A stretch of DNA of 64,000 nucleotides, taken from NCBI GenBank assembly GCA_965278985.1, contig OZ257131.1, positions 620,001 through 684,000 of the forward strand, read 5' to 3'. This DNA comes from CAISIP01 sp965278985 (lineage in GTDB: Bacteria > Pseudomonadota > Gammaproteobacteria > Burkholderiales > Burkholderiaceae_C). Shown here piece by piece: positions 49,217-58,604 of this stretch. Made by a program: the position numbers and the translations under genes. Positions within the stretch are counted from its first letter, which is position 1, and every line of letters begins with the position of its first letter. A model generated the notes under the pieces. The model ran no database searches. It was not told the DNA's origin and saw only the letters and a program-made list of their open reading frames with translations.

Positions 49217-52200
49217 GTGAGAAAAATACTTGCTGGGGTATTGGTGGCGATCGGCGTCGCCGTGATTGGCGGTTCTGTGGCGCAATCTACCCGCACCATG
49301 CTGGACTTGCGGACCGGACCCATCATTAATTCCGGAGACGTATCCAATCTCGCACTGGTCCTATCGGTGGAGTTTCCCACGGTGGGCGCGGCATACAAGG
49401 CACGCGGCAACTCCAGTTATGTGGCCAGCAAAAAGTACATTGGTTACTATAACTCCACGAGCTGTTATCGTTACAGGGGCACTTCGGCCGATGGGTATTT
49501 CGAGCCTGCAGGAGCTACCAATTCGAGCTATCAGTGCAACCTGACCGGGACTGGGACGGGTTGGAGCGGGAATTTGCTGAATTTTCTCAACACGTCGTCC
49601 ATTGACGTGCTGAGGCTGGCGCTGACGGGCGGTGACAGGTTTGTGGACCAGGTCGGAAATACCGTACTGCAGCGTGCCATCTTGCCATCCGACGAATCCT
49701 CTCAATCCAGCAGCCGGAATACCAATTTCTTTGGAGGTACGAACTGGGGCACCGTTAGTTTGCCGGCCGGTACGACCACTGCCGCCTTGACACCGTTCGG
49801 GGCTAGCAAGACGGTGGTCGTCAAGGCCTGTGATGACAAGATTTTTTTTGGTGAAAGCGACACTGGCCAATGCAGTTCCTCCACGGGTGGCCACGCAAAT
49901 CTGGCGACAACCAGTGTCGGTGGAGGGACAGTGACCGGTGTATTCAAGGCGCGCGTCCTGGTTTGCGATAGCGTAGAGGGTCCTTTGCGCTCGGATTTGT
50001 GCAGGCAGCAGCCCGATGGCAATTACAAACCAGTGGGCGAAATTCAGAAGAATTCCGACAAGGTGCGCGTGGCGGCGTTTGGCTATCTGATCGATTCCGC
50101 GACCTGGGGAACGGGCTCGGAAGGCAGCCAGTATGGCGGCGTACTCAGGGCGCCGATGAAATTCGCTGGTCCCACACAGAAATCGAGTGCAGGGATCGTG
50201 AGCGCAAATCCCGAAAAGGAATGGGATGAGAACACGGGCGTATTTGTCGTCAAACCCATCAACACGAGCAATGAAAGTGGGTATACGACGACCGGAGTCA
50301 TTAATTACGTCAATAAGTTCGGAAGGTTGACGCGCAGTGATGGGGTGGGTGTCGACATATACAAGCGACGCGACCCTGTGGGCGAACTCTATTACGAAGC
50401 AGTGCGGTATTTTCAGGGGCTGCAGCCCACTCCCGAGGCCTATGCGGGCACCACCGGCGCCGGGAGTGCAACTTTGCTTGCAGGCTATCCGATATATACC
50501 AACTGGACAGATCCCATGCAGACGTCCTGCCAGCGAAATTACGCGATGGTGATGGGTGATAACAATGCCTCGAAGGACGGGTATATTCCTGGTAGCGCGA
50601 TATCAGGGCAGACACGTGGTGCGGTTTCTGGCAACACAACCACGGCCGCACTGAATGCGACCACCTGGACGAATATCGTGCAGAGTTTCGAGACCAACGG
50701 AACGGTCGCGTATACCGATTCGCAGAGCGTCAATCGCGTGGCGAACGGAAACTCCACGGACTCTGTTACCGGCGTTAAATCGGGGAATACCAATTTAGCG
50801 ACAAAAACCGTGCAGGACGCGGCGAGCTGGTTGTATGCTGGCGTCGCGTACTGGGCGAATACGCAACCGATTCGCCCCGACAAGCCGATGGCTCGTGTCA
50901 GAACCTATGTGGTGGACGTGGATGAAAACGGAAATGGCTCGCTGGATGGGGGTGGACGCGATCCCACGCCGCGGTTCAGCGCCATGTATCTGGCAGGGAA
51001 ATACGGCGGCTTTGCGGATGTGGGTCCAGACCAGAGCCCGAGCACGGGTGAAGGCAATCCTTTCAAGACCTACGTGAATGCCACGCTGACCTCCAGTACC
51101 ACCGAGTGGTTGGCGGCAGATGGTTCAACGTCTCCGACCGGGTATTTCCTTGCCAGCCAGCCTGAGCGACTGATAGTGGCCGTCCGCCAGATATTCGCGC
51201 AGGCAAGCAAACCTTCTGGCAACCTCGCAGGCGGGTCACTGAGTGTCACGCGATTGAACCAGGCCCAGCAGAGCGGTGCGTTCTATCAGGCCCAAATCAA
51301 TTCCACAGACTGGTCAGGCACTGTTATTCGCACACAGTTGCAGTTCAATACGTCGACGCAGCAATTGGAAGCGAGCTCTACGCCGGTGTGGGACGCTGCC
51401 AACATACTGACCGGTGTCCAGGCCGGTACCACCACGCTGGCCCCTATTCCCACACCTGCCAATCGCAATATCGTCAGTTACAGCGCGACCAGCAGAGCGG
51501 GCGTCACGTTCACGTGGGCGGAGATCGACACGGCCGTACAAACGTCACTACGCAAAGATCCCACGCTGAGTCCGACCGTTGATCCAGGTCCGGAGACGAT
51601 CGGGCAGGCCCGGCTCGAGTATTTGCGCGGTGTTCGTACTGCGGAGATTGATCCCAATCTGAATTTTCGTGCCCGTCGTGTGATCATGGGGGATAGCATC
51701 AACTCCGCGCCGGTTTTGAAAGGCGCTCCAAGCTCGGACATTCTGGATTCTTCGTACCAAGCTTTCGTGACAGCCAACGCCAGCAGGACGCCGACGGTCT
51801 ATGTGGGAACCAACGATGGCATGCTGCATGCCTTCCAGGCTGCAGAGTCGGCGGCGGTCTCCTCGAATGGCAGGGAACTGTTTGCCTATGTGCCGCGAGC
51901 TGTTTCCCTTAAGTTGAACAAGTTGACAGACCCTGCCTACGTGAAGGAGGCCTATGTCGATGGCGCCATGGCCGTGAACGAAGCAAGAGCCTATAAATCG
52001 GCGACTGGATCGGTCGACTGGGCAACGGTCCTGGTGTCTGGCATGGGAGGAGGCGCCAAAGGCTTGTTCGCATTGGACGTTACGTCTCCCTCGACTTTCA
52101 AGACGGGCAATGTCCTGTGGGAGTTCACGGAAGCTGACGATCCGGAGATGGGACATTTGTTGGCTGAGCCGAAAATCGTCAAGCTGGCAATGGCGGGGAA

Positions 52201-53290
52201 CGCGAATGCCGCGCCTGACTACAAGTGGTTCGCCATGGTGACCAGCGGGTATAACAATTACACGGGTGGTGGGTCTGGAGACAAGCAGGCGCTATTTCTC
52301 ATTTCATTGGAAAAGGCGCCGGGGACGGCTTGGACGCTCAATGGCAATTACTTCAAGATCTATGCGGACAATGGAACATTTGCTGCGGCCAATCCCTCCG
52401 TGTCAACGGGCCTGGGCATGCCTTCGATTGCGACGGGCATAGCGGGGAACACGCTGTTCGCCTATGCGGGCGATCTGCAGGGGAACCTTTGGCGGTGGGA
52501 TCTGCGAGGGGCATCTTCGACGTGGAATTCATTGTCCACTCCCGCCAAGGTGCTTTTCGTCGCGAAGAACGCCGCAGGCACCGCCACCCAGCCCATCACC
52601 GTGGTCCCCGCGGTAACGTTGAACCCGGTTGGCGGCTACCAGATCGGCTTCGGAACCGGCAAATTCATTGAACCCACGGACGCTTTGACCACTTCTGCAG
52701 CAAGGCAGAGTCTCTACAGTATCTGGGACGCAGATGACGGCAAGCGGTTTGAGCGTGTACCGACCGACGGCACGCCTCCCACCGTCAACGGGCTCATCAC
52801 GCGGACTTTGACCGTGACAAGCGGCACCACGACTATTTCCATCACCGGTAATCCCTTTGTGTACGGAACATCCGCTGTCGATGGCTCTGGCCAATACCGG
52901 GGATGGGTCGCAGACTTGTCAACCAACATGGAACGCGTCGTGGTGGATCCGACGGTCGATACCGGCTTGATGGCGGTGAATTCGACGATCCCCAGTGGGG
53001 ATCCTTGTTCGGCGACAGGCGCGTCCAACCAGTATCGCTACAACCCGACGACTGGCATCAGCTTCGTTACGAAAGGCTCGCTCGACAGCCAGGGCTTCCT
53101 GGGAAGCGCATCGTTGCTGCAGGTCGGGGAAACAGTTTGGACCACGCGCAACTCGGCCGGGCGGTACATCGTGACGCGGCGAATAGATTCCGTGAGCCCT
53201 GGCGTGGGTGGTGGGGTCAGCATGCGGCAGAGTACGGTAACCTCTGTCGCGGGAAGAATCAGTTGGCGAGAGATCACCAATTTCCAATGA
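49217..53290 (+). CDS. pilY1: Type IV pilus tip adhesin PilY1 (PilC beta-propeller)
   Basis: A 1357-residue exported protein. The start is GTG 49217 (signal MRKILAGVLVAIGVAVIGGS). The N-terminal part has the Comamonadaceae-type LSVEFPTVGAAY and IGYYNSTSCYRYRG segments and no vWA MIDAS motif. Near residue 564 DVDENGNGSLDGG resembles a calcium loop. The C-terminal half (about residues 840-1180) is the Neisseria PilC beta-propeller: MGDSINSAPVLKG, VYVGTNDGMLHAFQAAE, LFALDVTSP and FAYAGDLQGNLWRWDLRG. PilY1 caps the minor-pilin tip complex and mediates adhesion and surface sensing. It is encoded with visibly lower GC than neighbouring loci. The stop overlaps an in-frame ATG upstream of pilE. Confidence 0.94.
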   Translation: MRKILAGVLVAIGVAVIGGSVAQSTRTMLDLRTGPIINSGDVSNLALVLSVEFPTVGAAYKARGNSSYVASKKYIGYYNSTSCYRYRGTSADGYFEPAGATNSSYQCNLTGTGTGWSGNLLNFLNTSSIDVLRLALTGGDRFVDQVGNTVLQRAILPSDESSQSSSRNTNFFGGTNWGTVSLPAGTTTAALTPFGASKTVVVKACDDKIFFGESDTGQCSSSTGGHANLATTSVGGGTVTGVFKARVLVCDSVEGPLRSDLCRQQPDGNYKPVGEIQKNSDKVRVAAFGYLIDSATWGTGSEGSQYGGVLRAPMKFAGPTQKSSAGIVSANPEKEWDENTGVFVVKPINTSNESGYTTTGVINYVNKFGRLTRSDGVGVDIYKRRDPVGELYYEAVRYFQGLQPTPEAYAGTTGAGSATLLAGYPIYTNWTDPMQTSCQRNYAMVMGDNNASKDGYIPGSAISGQTRGAVSGNTTTAALNATTWTNIVQSFETNGTVAYTDSQSVNRVANGNSTDSVTGVKSGNTNLATKTVQDAASWLYAGVAYWANTQPIRPDKPMARVRTYVVDVDENGNGSLDGGGRDPTPRFSAMYLAGKYGGFADVGPDQSPSTGEGNPFKTYVNATLTSSTTEWLAADGSTSPTGYFLASQPERLIVAVRQIFAQASKPSGNLAGGSLSVTRLNQAQQSGAFYQAQINSTDWSGTVIRTQLQFNTSTQQLEASSTPVWDAANILTGVQAGTTTLAPIPTPANRNIVSYSATSRAGVTFTWAEIDTAVQTSLRKDPTLSPTVDPGPETIGQARLEYLRGVRTAEIDPNLNFRARRVIMGDSINSAPVLKGAPSSDILDSSYQAFVTANASRTPTVYVGTNDGMLHAFQAAESAAVSSNGRELFAYVPRAVSLKLNKLTDPAYVKEAYVDGAMAVNEARAYKSATGSVDWATVLVSGMGGGAKGLFALDVTSPSTFKTGNVLWEFTEADDPEMGHLLAEPKIVKLAMAGNANAAPDYKWFAMVTSGYNNYTGGGSGDKQALFLISLEKAPGTAWTLNGNYFKIYADNGTFAAANPSVSTGLGMPSIATGIAGNTLFAYAGDLQGNLWRWDLRGASSTWNSLSTPAKVLFVAKNAAGTATQPITVVPAVTLNPVGGYQIGFGTGKFIEPTDALTTSAARQSLYSIWDADDGKRFERVPTDGTPPTVNGLITRTLTVTSGTTTISITGNPFVYGTSAVDGSGQYRGWVADLSTNMERVVVDPTVDTGLMAVNSTIPSGDPCSATGASNQYRYNPTTGISFVTKGSLDSQGFLGSASLLQVGETVWTTRNSAGRYIVTRRIDSVSPGVGGGVSMRQSTVTSVAGRISWREITNFQ

Positions 53291-53322
53291 CCCCGCATAG
53301 TGACCCCAAAGGCGGAACCAGT

Positions 53323-53745
53323 ATGAGAAACAAGGGCTTCACGCTGATCGAACTGATGATCGTCGTGGCGATCATCGGCATCATCGCTGCCGTCGCCTAC
53401 CCTTCCTACACCAACTACATCTTGCGCAGCAAGCGGACTGAGTGTCGAGCGGCGGTGATGCAGGTGATGCAGCAGCAGGAGCGTTATTTCACGCAGCAAA
53501 ACACCTACTTGGCATTCACGAGCGCTGCGGCAAATGTGCCAATGAAGCAATTCTCTGGCGACAATTCAGCAAGCAGTGCGTGCGCTATCAAGTCCGAAGC
53601 TTGTTCGGGCTCCACATTGAGCGCTTGTGTTCTCGTAACTGCAGTCCCGAATAAGCCAGATCCTGCAGTTGGCAACATCACCTTGCAAAGTGACGGTACG
53701 AAGGGTTGCAGCGGCACGGACCAGTCGAAATGTTGGGCTCACTGA
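53323..53745 (+). CDS. pilE: Type IV minor pilin PilE
   Basis: A 140-residue pilin-like protein. The short leader MRNKG precedes FTLIELMIVVAIIGIIAAVA with Glu at +5, followed by the N-terminal helix and a small globular domain with paired cysteines (ACAIKSEACS; GCSGTDQSKCWAH). ATG 53323 gives the ideal 5-residue leader and has an AAAGGCGG purine run about 8 nt upstream; an in-frame ATG at 53287 (overlapping the pilY1 stop) would give a 17-residue leader and could instead serve re-initiation. It overlaps fimT by 16 bp. Confidence 0.9.
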   Translation: MRNKGFTLIELMIVVAIIGIIAAVAYPSYTNYILRSKRTECRAAVMQVMQQQERYFTQQNTYLAFTSAAANVPMKQFSGDNSASSACAIKSEACSGSTLSACVLVTAVPNKPDPAVGNITLQSDGTKGCSGTDQSKCWAH

Positions 53746-54296
53746 ACGGCCCAACCCCCCCTTCCGTCAGGGAGGCTGGGCTCACGCTGGTCGAGCTGAT
53801 GATCACGCTGGGCATTCTTGCGTTGTTGGCCAGCTTGGCGATCCCGTCGTATCGCAGCTTCCTTGTCAATCAGCAAGTGAGCAGCGCCAGCAGCGATTTT
53901 CTGGTGTCCATGATGCAGGCGAGGTCGGAGGCTATTCGCTTAGGCCGGCCGGTATCCGTGTTGCCGGCCAATGGAACCAGTTGGACAAGTGGGTGGTATC
54001 TCGTTCAGGTCAATAACAACTGCGCGCCGACGGGTACATCCTTTGGGATCACCGCTGCGCCGAACGCCGTAGTTTCCATCCAGGCAAGTCCATCGACCAG
54101 TTCCTTTTCTGCCTCCAATCCTTCATTCACCTACTCTGCGACCGGATTCCCGGTCACATCCTGCGCCAGTCCGTACACGGGGTCCATAGAAAGCAAACTA
54201 GCTTTCATTGCGTCGGAGACCGGACGTCAGCGGCATGTCGTCGTTGCCAATTCCGGTCGTGCCAGGATCTGCGATCCCAGCCGGGAAACTTGTTGA
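53730..54296 (+). CDS. fimT: FimT/GspH family pseudopilin
   Basis: A 188-residue minor pseudopilin. The leader ends VREAG before LTLVELMITLGILALLASLA (Glu at +5), and the body has the GspH/FimT beta-domain with ARSEAIRLGRPVSVLPANG (about residues 67-85), the family core. ATG 53730 is used; a TTG at 53706 would add 8 residues. Such proteins prime pilus assembly or bind DNA in competent species (FimT of Legionella), a possible role here. Last gene of the operon; ends 90 bp from the convergent liv genes. Confidence 0.88.
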   Translation: MLGSLNGPTPPSVREAGLTLVELMITLGILALLASLAIPSYRSFLVNQQVSSASSDFLVSMMQARSEAIRLGRPVSVLPANGTSWTSGWYLVQVNNNCAPTGTSFGITAAPNAVVSIQASPSTSSFSASNPSFTYSATGFPVTSCASPYTGSIESKLAFIASETGRQRHVVVANSGRARICDPSRETC

Positions 54297-54386
54297 GGCG
54301 CGCGTATAGCTGCTGAATCCGACCTCTGCGCCAGGTTGGAGAATGGCAGCAGCTTGTTGGAAGGCACCGCCAGTTGCTGGGCCGGC

Positions 54387-55151
54387 TCAGGTTCCGCTGT
54401 GACCTTGCCCGAAGTAGGCGCGCTGCACCTCCGCATTCGCGCGCACCACAGCCGGTGCCCCCTCGGCGATCACTTGACCGCCTGCCATCACCACGATCCG
54501 GTCCGCGTTCGCGAACACCACGTCCATGCTGTGCTCGGTGAACAACACGCCAATGGCGCGTTCGCGGGCGAGGCGCTTGGTCAGCGCCATCAGGTCGGAG
54601 CGTTCGGCGGGTGCCATGCCGGCGGTGGGTTCGTCCATCAGCAGCAGGCGCGGGCGATTGGCCAGCGCGATGGCCAGTTCCACGCGCTTGGTGTCTCCAT
54701 AAGCCAGTTCGGCGCAGGGCCTGTCGGCCTGCGCGTCCATGCCGACCAGCGCGAGCAGGGTGCGTGCTTCCTCGGGCATGAACTGCGCCGCGCGCCGCCA
54801 CCAGGCATGGATCTGCCGCTGGTGCGACAGCAGCGCCATCTGTACGTTCTGCAGCACCGTGAAGGATCCGAAGGTCTCGGCGATCTGGAAGGTGCGGCCC
54901 ACGCCCCGGCGCCAGATGGCGCGGGGTGTCTGGCCGACCAGTTCCTCGCCTGCCAGGCGGATGCTGCCGTGTTCGGGCCGCAGCTGGCCGTTCACGAGGT
55001 TGAAGGTGGTGGACTTGCCGGCGCCGTTGGGGCCGATCAGGGCCAGCAGTTCGCCGGGCGCGACCGTGAAGTCCACACCGTCGACGGCCCGCACGCCGCC
55101 GAAGGCCTTGGCCAGGTCACGTACGGCGAGCAGGGGCGCCAGCGCCGTCAT
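54387..55151 (-). CDS. livG: Branched-chain amino acid type ABC transporter ATP-binding protein LivG
   Basis: A 254-residue ABC ATPase. Walker A GPNGAGKS (about residue 42), Q-loop GVGRTFQIAETF, LivG-type signature LAYGDTKRVELAIAL (about residue 157) in place of LSGGQ, Walker B LLLMDEPTAGM, and H-loop TEHSMDVVFANADR. The SYGxxRxxE-type signature distinguishes LivG from LivF. ATG 55151 overlaps the permease stop by 4 bp. No LivF gene follows; the next gene downstream is the convergent fimT. Confidence 0.9.
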   Translation of the reverse strand: MTALAPLLAVRDLAKAFGGVRAVDGVDFTVAPGELLALIGPNGAGKSTTFNLVNGQLRPEHGSIRLAGEELVGQTPRAIWRRGVGRTFQIAETFGSFTVLQNVQMALLSHQRQIHAWWRRAAQFMPEEARTLLALVGMDAQADRPCAELAYGDTKRVELAIALANRPRLLLMDEPTAGMAPAERSDLMALTKRLARERAIGVLFTEHSMDVVFANADRIVVMAGGQVIAEGAPAVVRANAEVQRAYFGQGHSGT

Positions 55152-57052
55152 CGCGCCGTCTCCGGTGCCCACCGTCGCCGCAGCCATGCCCAGGCCTGCT
55201 GCCCCGCACCCGCCAGGCCTTGCGGGAACAGCAGCACCAGCACCAGCATGATGGCGCCGAGCAGTGCGCGCCAGTAGTCCGTGCTGCGCGCCACCGTGTC
55301 CTGCAGCCAGGTGAAGGCGGCGGCGCCCACCAGCGGGCCGGCCAGTGTCTGCACGCCACCCAGCAGCACCATCACCAGTACGTCCACCGAGCGCGCGATG
55401 GCCAGCGACTCGGTGGAGATGCTGCCCTTGGAGAACGCATACAGCGCACCCGCCAGCCCGGCCACCGCGCCCATGAGCACGAAGGCCGTCCACTGCAGCC
55501 GCTGCGTGTCCAACCCGATGGCCTCGGCGCGCAGCGTGGAGTCGCGCGCGGCGCGCAGCGCAAAGCCGAAGGGCGAGAACACCAGCCGGCGCAGCAGGAT
55601 CACCCCGGCACCCACCAGCAGCAGGCTCAGCCAGTAGTAGTGGCTGCGTTCGGCTAGCCACTGCGCGGGCCACACGCCCGTGACACCATTGCTGCCGCCC
55701 GTGAAGGCATCCCACTGGAAGACCACGGCCCAGACGATCTGCGCGAAGGCCAGCGTGAGCATCGCCATGTACACACCCGACAGGCGCACGGCCAGCCAGC
55801 CGCACAGCACGGCGCCCAGCGCGGCCACCACGGGTGCGGCCAGCAGCGCGGCCTCCATGGGCAACCCGGCCTCGCGCACCAGCAACGCCGCCCCATAGGC
55901 CCCCAGGCCGAAATACGCCGCATGGCCGAACGAGACCAGCCCGCCCGGACCCATCAGGAAATGCAGGCTGGCGGCGAACAGCACGGCCACCAGCACGTCG
56001 ATCATCAGCACCAGCGTGTAGGGCGACTCGCGCGTGAAGAAGGGCAATGCCGCCAACGCGATGCCCAGCACCACGGCTGTGGCCACGCCAGCCGGTGGCA
56101 ACGCGCGCAGTGGCACCTCGCGTGCGCCGGTGTGCCGTGCCGACACGATGGGCCGCCCCATCAAGCCCCACGGCCGCCAGACCAGCACGGCGGCCATGAC
56201 CACGAAGTCCACCACCAGCGTGAGTTTGGAGAACGAGATGCTCCAGCCGAAGAGCTCCACCACGCCCAGCCACACACACAGCGCCTTGGCCTGCGCGATC
56301 AGCAGCGCGGCCACGAAGGCGCCGGGGATGGATCCCATGCCACCCACCACCACGACCACGAAGGCCGCGCCGATGGTGTGCAGGTCCAGGTCCAGCGTGG
56401 CGGCCTCGCGCGGCAGCTGCAGCGCGCCGCCCAGGCCCGCCAGGCCCGCACCCAGCGCGAACACGGACGTGAACAGCCATTGCTGGCGCACGCCCAGCGC
56501 GGCCACCATCTCGCGGTCCTGCGTGGCGGCGCGCACCAGCGTGCCCCAGCGCGTACGCGTGAGCAGCAGCCACAGGGCACCCAGCACCACCGGTCCGGCG
56601 GCGATCAGGAACAGGTCGTAGGTGGGGAAGGCGCGGCCGAAGATGTCGATGGCGCCTGTGAAGCCCGCAGCGCGCGGGCCCAGCCGCTCCTCCGGCCCCC
56701 AGAGCCACAACACCGCGTCCTTGACCAGCAGCACGAGCGCGAAGGTGGCCAGCAGCTGGAAGAGCTCCGGAGCCCGGTAGATGCGGCGCAACAGCAGCAT
56801 CTCCGTCAATGCACCGGCGACCGCCACGCCCAGCGGCGCGAGCATCACGGCGGGCCAGTAGCCGATGTGCGGGCCCAGCGTCTCCACCGCCGCGTAGGCG
56901 ATGTAGATGCCCAGCATGTAGAAGGAGCCATGCGCGAAGTTGACGATGCGCATGACGCCGAAGATCAGCGACAGCCCCGCCGCCACGCAGAACAGCGCGG
57001 AGGCACCGGCCAGCCCGTTGACGAGCTGGGCGAGCAGGCCCGAGAAGCTCAC
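55148..57052 (-). CDS. Fused LivH-LivM branched-chain amino acid type permease
   Basis: A 634-residue protein joining two permeases. Residues 1-about 295 are LivH-like (VAAGLSLIFGVMRIVNFAHGSFYMLG begins it, seen as LSLIFGVMRIVNFAHG), ending with a membrane bundle; residues about 320-634 are LivM-like (LMGPGGLVSFGHAAYFGLGAYGA, seen as GGLVSFGHAAYFGLGAYGA, about residues 377-395; and ALYAFSKGSISTESL). Fusions of both occur in proteobacteria. The start is GTG 57052, 10 bp after the receptor stop; no ATG fits. With LivG and LivK it imports a branched-chain amino acid or amide/urea-like solute. Confidence 0.9.
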   Translation of the reverse strand: MSFSGLLAQLVNGLAGASALFCVAAGLSLIFGVMRIVNFAHGSFYMLGIYIAYAAVETLGPHIGYWPAVMLAPLGVAVAGALTEMLLLRRIYRAPELFQLLATFALVLLVKDAVLWLWGPEERLGPRAAGFTGAIDIFGRAFPTYDLFLIAAGPVVLGALWLLLTRTRWGTLVRAATQDREMVAALGVRQQWLFTSVFALGAGLAGLGGALQLPREAATLDLDLHTIGAAFVVVVVGGMGSIPGAFVAALLIAQAKALCVWLGVVELFGWSISFSKLTLVVDFVVMAAVLVWRPWGLMGRPIVSARHTGAREVPLRALPPAGVATAVVLGIALAALPFFTRESPYTLVLMIDVLVAVLFAASLHFLMGPGGLVSFGHAAYFGLGAYGAALLVREAGLPMEAALLAAPVVAALGAVLCGWLAVRLSGVYMAMLTLAFAQIVWAVVFQWDAFTGGSNGVTGVWPAQWLAERSHYYWLSLLLVGAGVILLRRLVFSPFGFALRAARDSTLRAEAIGLDTQRLQWTAFVLMGAVAGLAGALYAFSKGSISTESLAIARSVDVLVMVLLGGVQTLAGPLVGAAAFTWLQDTVARSTDYWRALLGAIMLVLVLLFPQGLAGAGQQAWAWLRRRWAPETAR

Positions 57053-57062
57053 CGCAGTTGGG

Positions 57063-58289
57063 TCAGGGGGCCGAGCGCGTCTTGCGCACCTCGGCTTCGG
57101 ATGGCATGAAGCCCGCGCCGTCCAGGTAGCGGAAGTCCACCATCACACCCTTGCCCTCGACCTTCTTCGTCAGGCCCACGTACGCACCCATGGTCGCCTG
57201 GTGGTCCAGCGCGCGGAACTGGATGCGGCCGAAGGGCGTGTTGTCCACCTGCAGGCCCTTGAAGGCCGCCACCAACGCGGGCGTCTGCGTGGCGCGGGCC
57301 TTGGCGATGCCGGCGGCGATGGACTGCACCATCGCGTAGCCCACGATGGAGCCCTGGCGCGGGTAGTCCTTGAAGCGCGCTTCGTAGGCCTTGAGGAAGG
57401 CTTCGTGTTCGGGTGTCTTGATGGCGTACCACGGGTAGCCCGTGACGATCCAGCCATCGGGCGTCTCGTCCTTGAGCGTGTCCAGGTATTCGGGCTCGCC
57501 GGTCAGCAGGCTCACGACGCTGCGGCCGTTGAACAGGCCGCGGATGTTGCCCTCGCGCACGAACTTGGGCAGGTCGGCCGCGAACAACGCGTTGAAGATC
57601 GCGTCGGGCCTGGCATCGGCCAGCGCCTGCACCACGGGGCCGGCCTCGATCTTGCCCAGTGGCACGGCCTGCTCGGCGACGAACTGCACGCCGGGTTGCG
57701 CCGCCGTGAGCAGCTGCTTGAAGGCGGCAATGGCCGACTGGCCGTATTCGTAGTTGGGGTACACCAGGGCCCAACGCTGCTTCTTGAGCTTGGCGGCTTC
57801 GGGCACCAGCATTGCGGACTGCATCCAGGTGCCGGGGCGCAGGCGGAAGGTGAATTCATTGCCGCCCTGCCAGGTGAGCTTGTCGGTGAGCGGCTCGCCG
57901 GCCAGGAAGAACACCTGGCGTTGCTTGGCGAAATCGGCAATCGCCATGCCGGTGGGCGACAGGAAGCCGCCGGCCAGCAGGTCCACCTTCTCACGCACCA
58001 GCAGTTCCTCGGCCACACGCACGGCGTCACCAGGGTTGCCGTTGTCGTCGCGGGTGACGATCTCCAGCTTGCGGCCCAGCACGCCGCCTGCCGCGTTGAT
58101 CTGCTCCACGGCCAGGTCCATGCCCTTCTTGTAGGGTTCGAGGAACGAGGGGATTGCCTTGTAGCTGTTGATCTCGCCGATCTTGATCGGCGCACCGGAC
58201 TGGGCGAACACGCGGCCCAGCGGGCCGGCCAGCGTGGTGGCCGCGAGGGCGGCCAGGGCGGTGCGTCGGGGGAATTGGGGAGTGTGCAT
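57063..58289 (-). CDS. ABC transporter substrate-binding protein, LivK family
   Basis: A 408-residue periplasmic receptor (peripla_BP_6). Signal peptide residues 1-30 (FPRRTALAALAATTLAG...RVFAQ, with a twin-Arg like start), then the mature protein with IKIGEINSYKAI, the GMDLAVEQINAAGGVLGRK (about residues 55-73) typical of LivK-like receptors, and GYAMVQSIAAGIAKA. Ligand may be a branched-chain amino acid, amide or aromatic; not readable. ATG 58289 has no clear Shine-Dalgarno (C-rich run before it). It precedes the fused permease and LivG on the same strand. Confidence 0.9.
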   Translation of the reverse strand: MHTPQFPRRTALAALAATTLAGPLGRVFAQSGAPIKIGEINSYKAIPSFLEPYKKGMDLAVEQINAAGGVLGRKLEIVTRDDNGNPGDAVRVAEELLVREKVDLLAGGFLSPTGMAIADFAKQRQVFFLAGEPLTDKLTWQGGNEFTFRLRPGTWMQSAMLVPEAAKLKKQRWALVYPNYEYGQSAIAAFKQLLTAAQPGVQFVAEQAVPLGKIEAGPVVQALADARPDAIFNALFAADLPKFVREGNIRGLFNGRSVVSLLTGEPEYLDTLKDETPDGWIVTGYPWYAIKTPEHEAFLKAYEARFKDYPRQGSIVGYAMVQSIAAGIAKARATQTPALVAAFKGLQVDNTPFGRIQFRALDHQATMGAYVGLTKKVEGKGVMVDFRYLDGAGFMPSEAEVRKTRSAP

Positions 58290-58596
58290 GGGGGGTTGTC
58301 TGCCGTAGTTGAAAACCGTTGCCAAGGCGGAACGACCGCGCCCGGGTGGGCATCCCCAGGCGCTCCGCAGATGGGGATGCGCGGTGTGCGTGCAAGCGGG
58401 GGATGGTTGCCGTGTGTGCTGCGCCACTGCAGCACCGGGCCGGGAGGCGGTGTACCGAATTGCTCGGGAATGTACCCGATGCGGATTTACCGCCTGGTAA
58501 GCGAGGGTGCCTGCTCAAGAAAACGCCGGGCTGCACCCAGGTTTCCCTGTCTCCCTCGGGGGGGCGGGCTGGGCGCAGCCCGGCCCCGCGGGTTGC
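58290..58596. other. Intergenic region upstream of the liv-type operon
   Basis: 307 bp without a gene, holding the leader and promoter of the liv-type operon (read on the minus strand). Two adjacent dyads lie 175-205 bp before livK: TCGGG-N6-CCCGA (58464-58479) and GCGG-N5-CCGC (58481-58493). The left end is part of a GC-rich cruciform element (58551-58604). No clear -35/-10 pair was found. Confidence 0.4.
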
Positions 58597-58604
58597 TCAG
58601 GGAG
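58551..58604 (-). repeat. GC-rich cruciform element at the epimerase 3' end
   Basis: Nested dyads: outer CTCCCT (58551-58556) with AGGGAG (58599-58604), inner CGGGCTG-GGCG-CAGCCCG (58565-58582, perfect 7-bp stem). The outer right arm overlaps the epimerase stop. It resembles Comamonadaceae dispersed repeats and may stop transcription or protect the mRNA 3' end; there is no U-tract. Confidence 0.5.

Noticed and set aside
53287..53322. Alternative pilE start at ATG 53287
   Set aside because: It would make a 17-residue leader instead of the usual 5-6; kept as possible re-initiation only.
54297..54386. Terminator between convergent fimT and livG
   Set aside because: Only a long-loop inverted repeat (GCTGCT...AGCAGC) was found and no T-run; not supported as a terminator.
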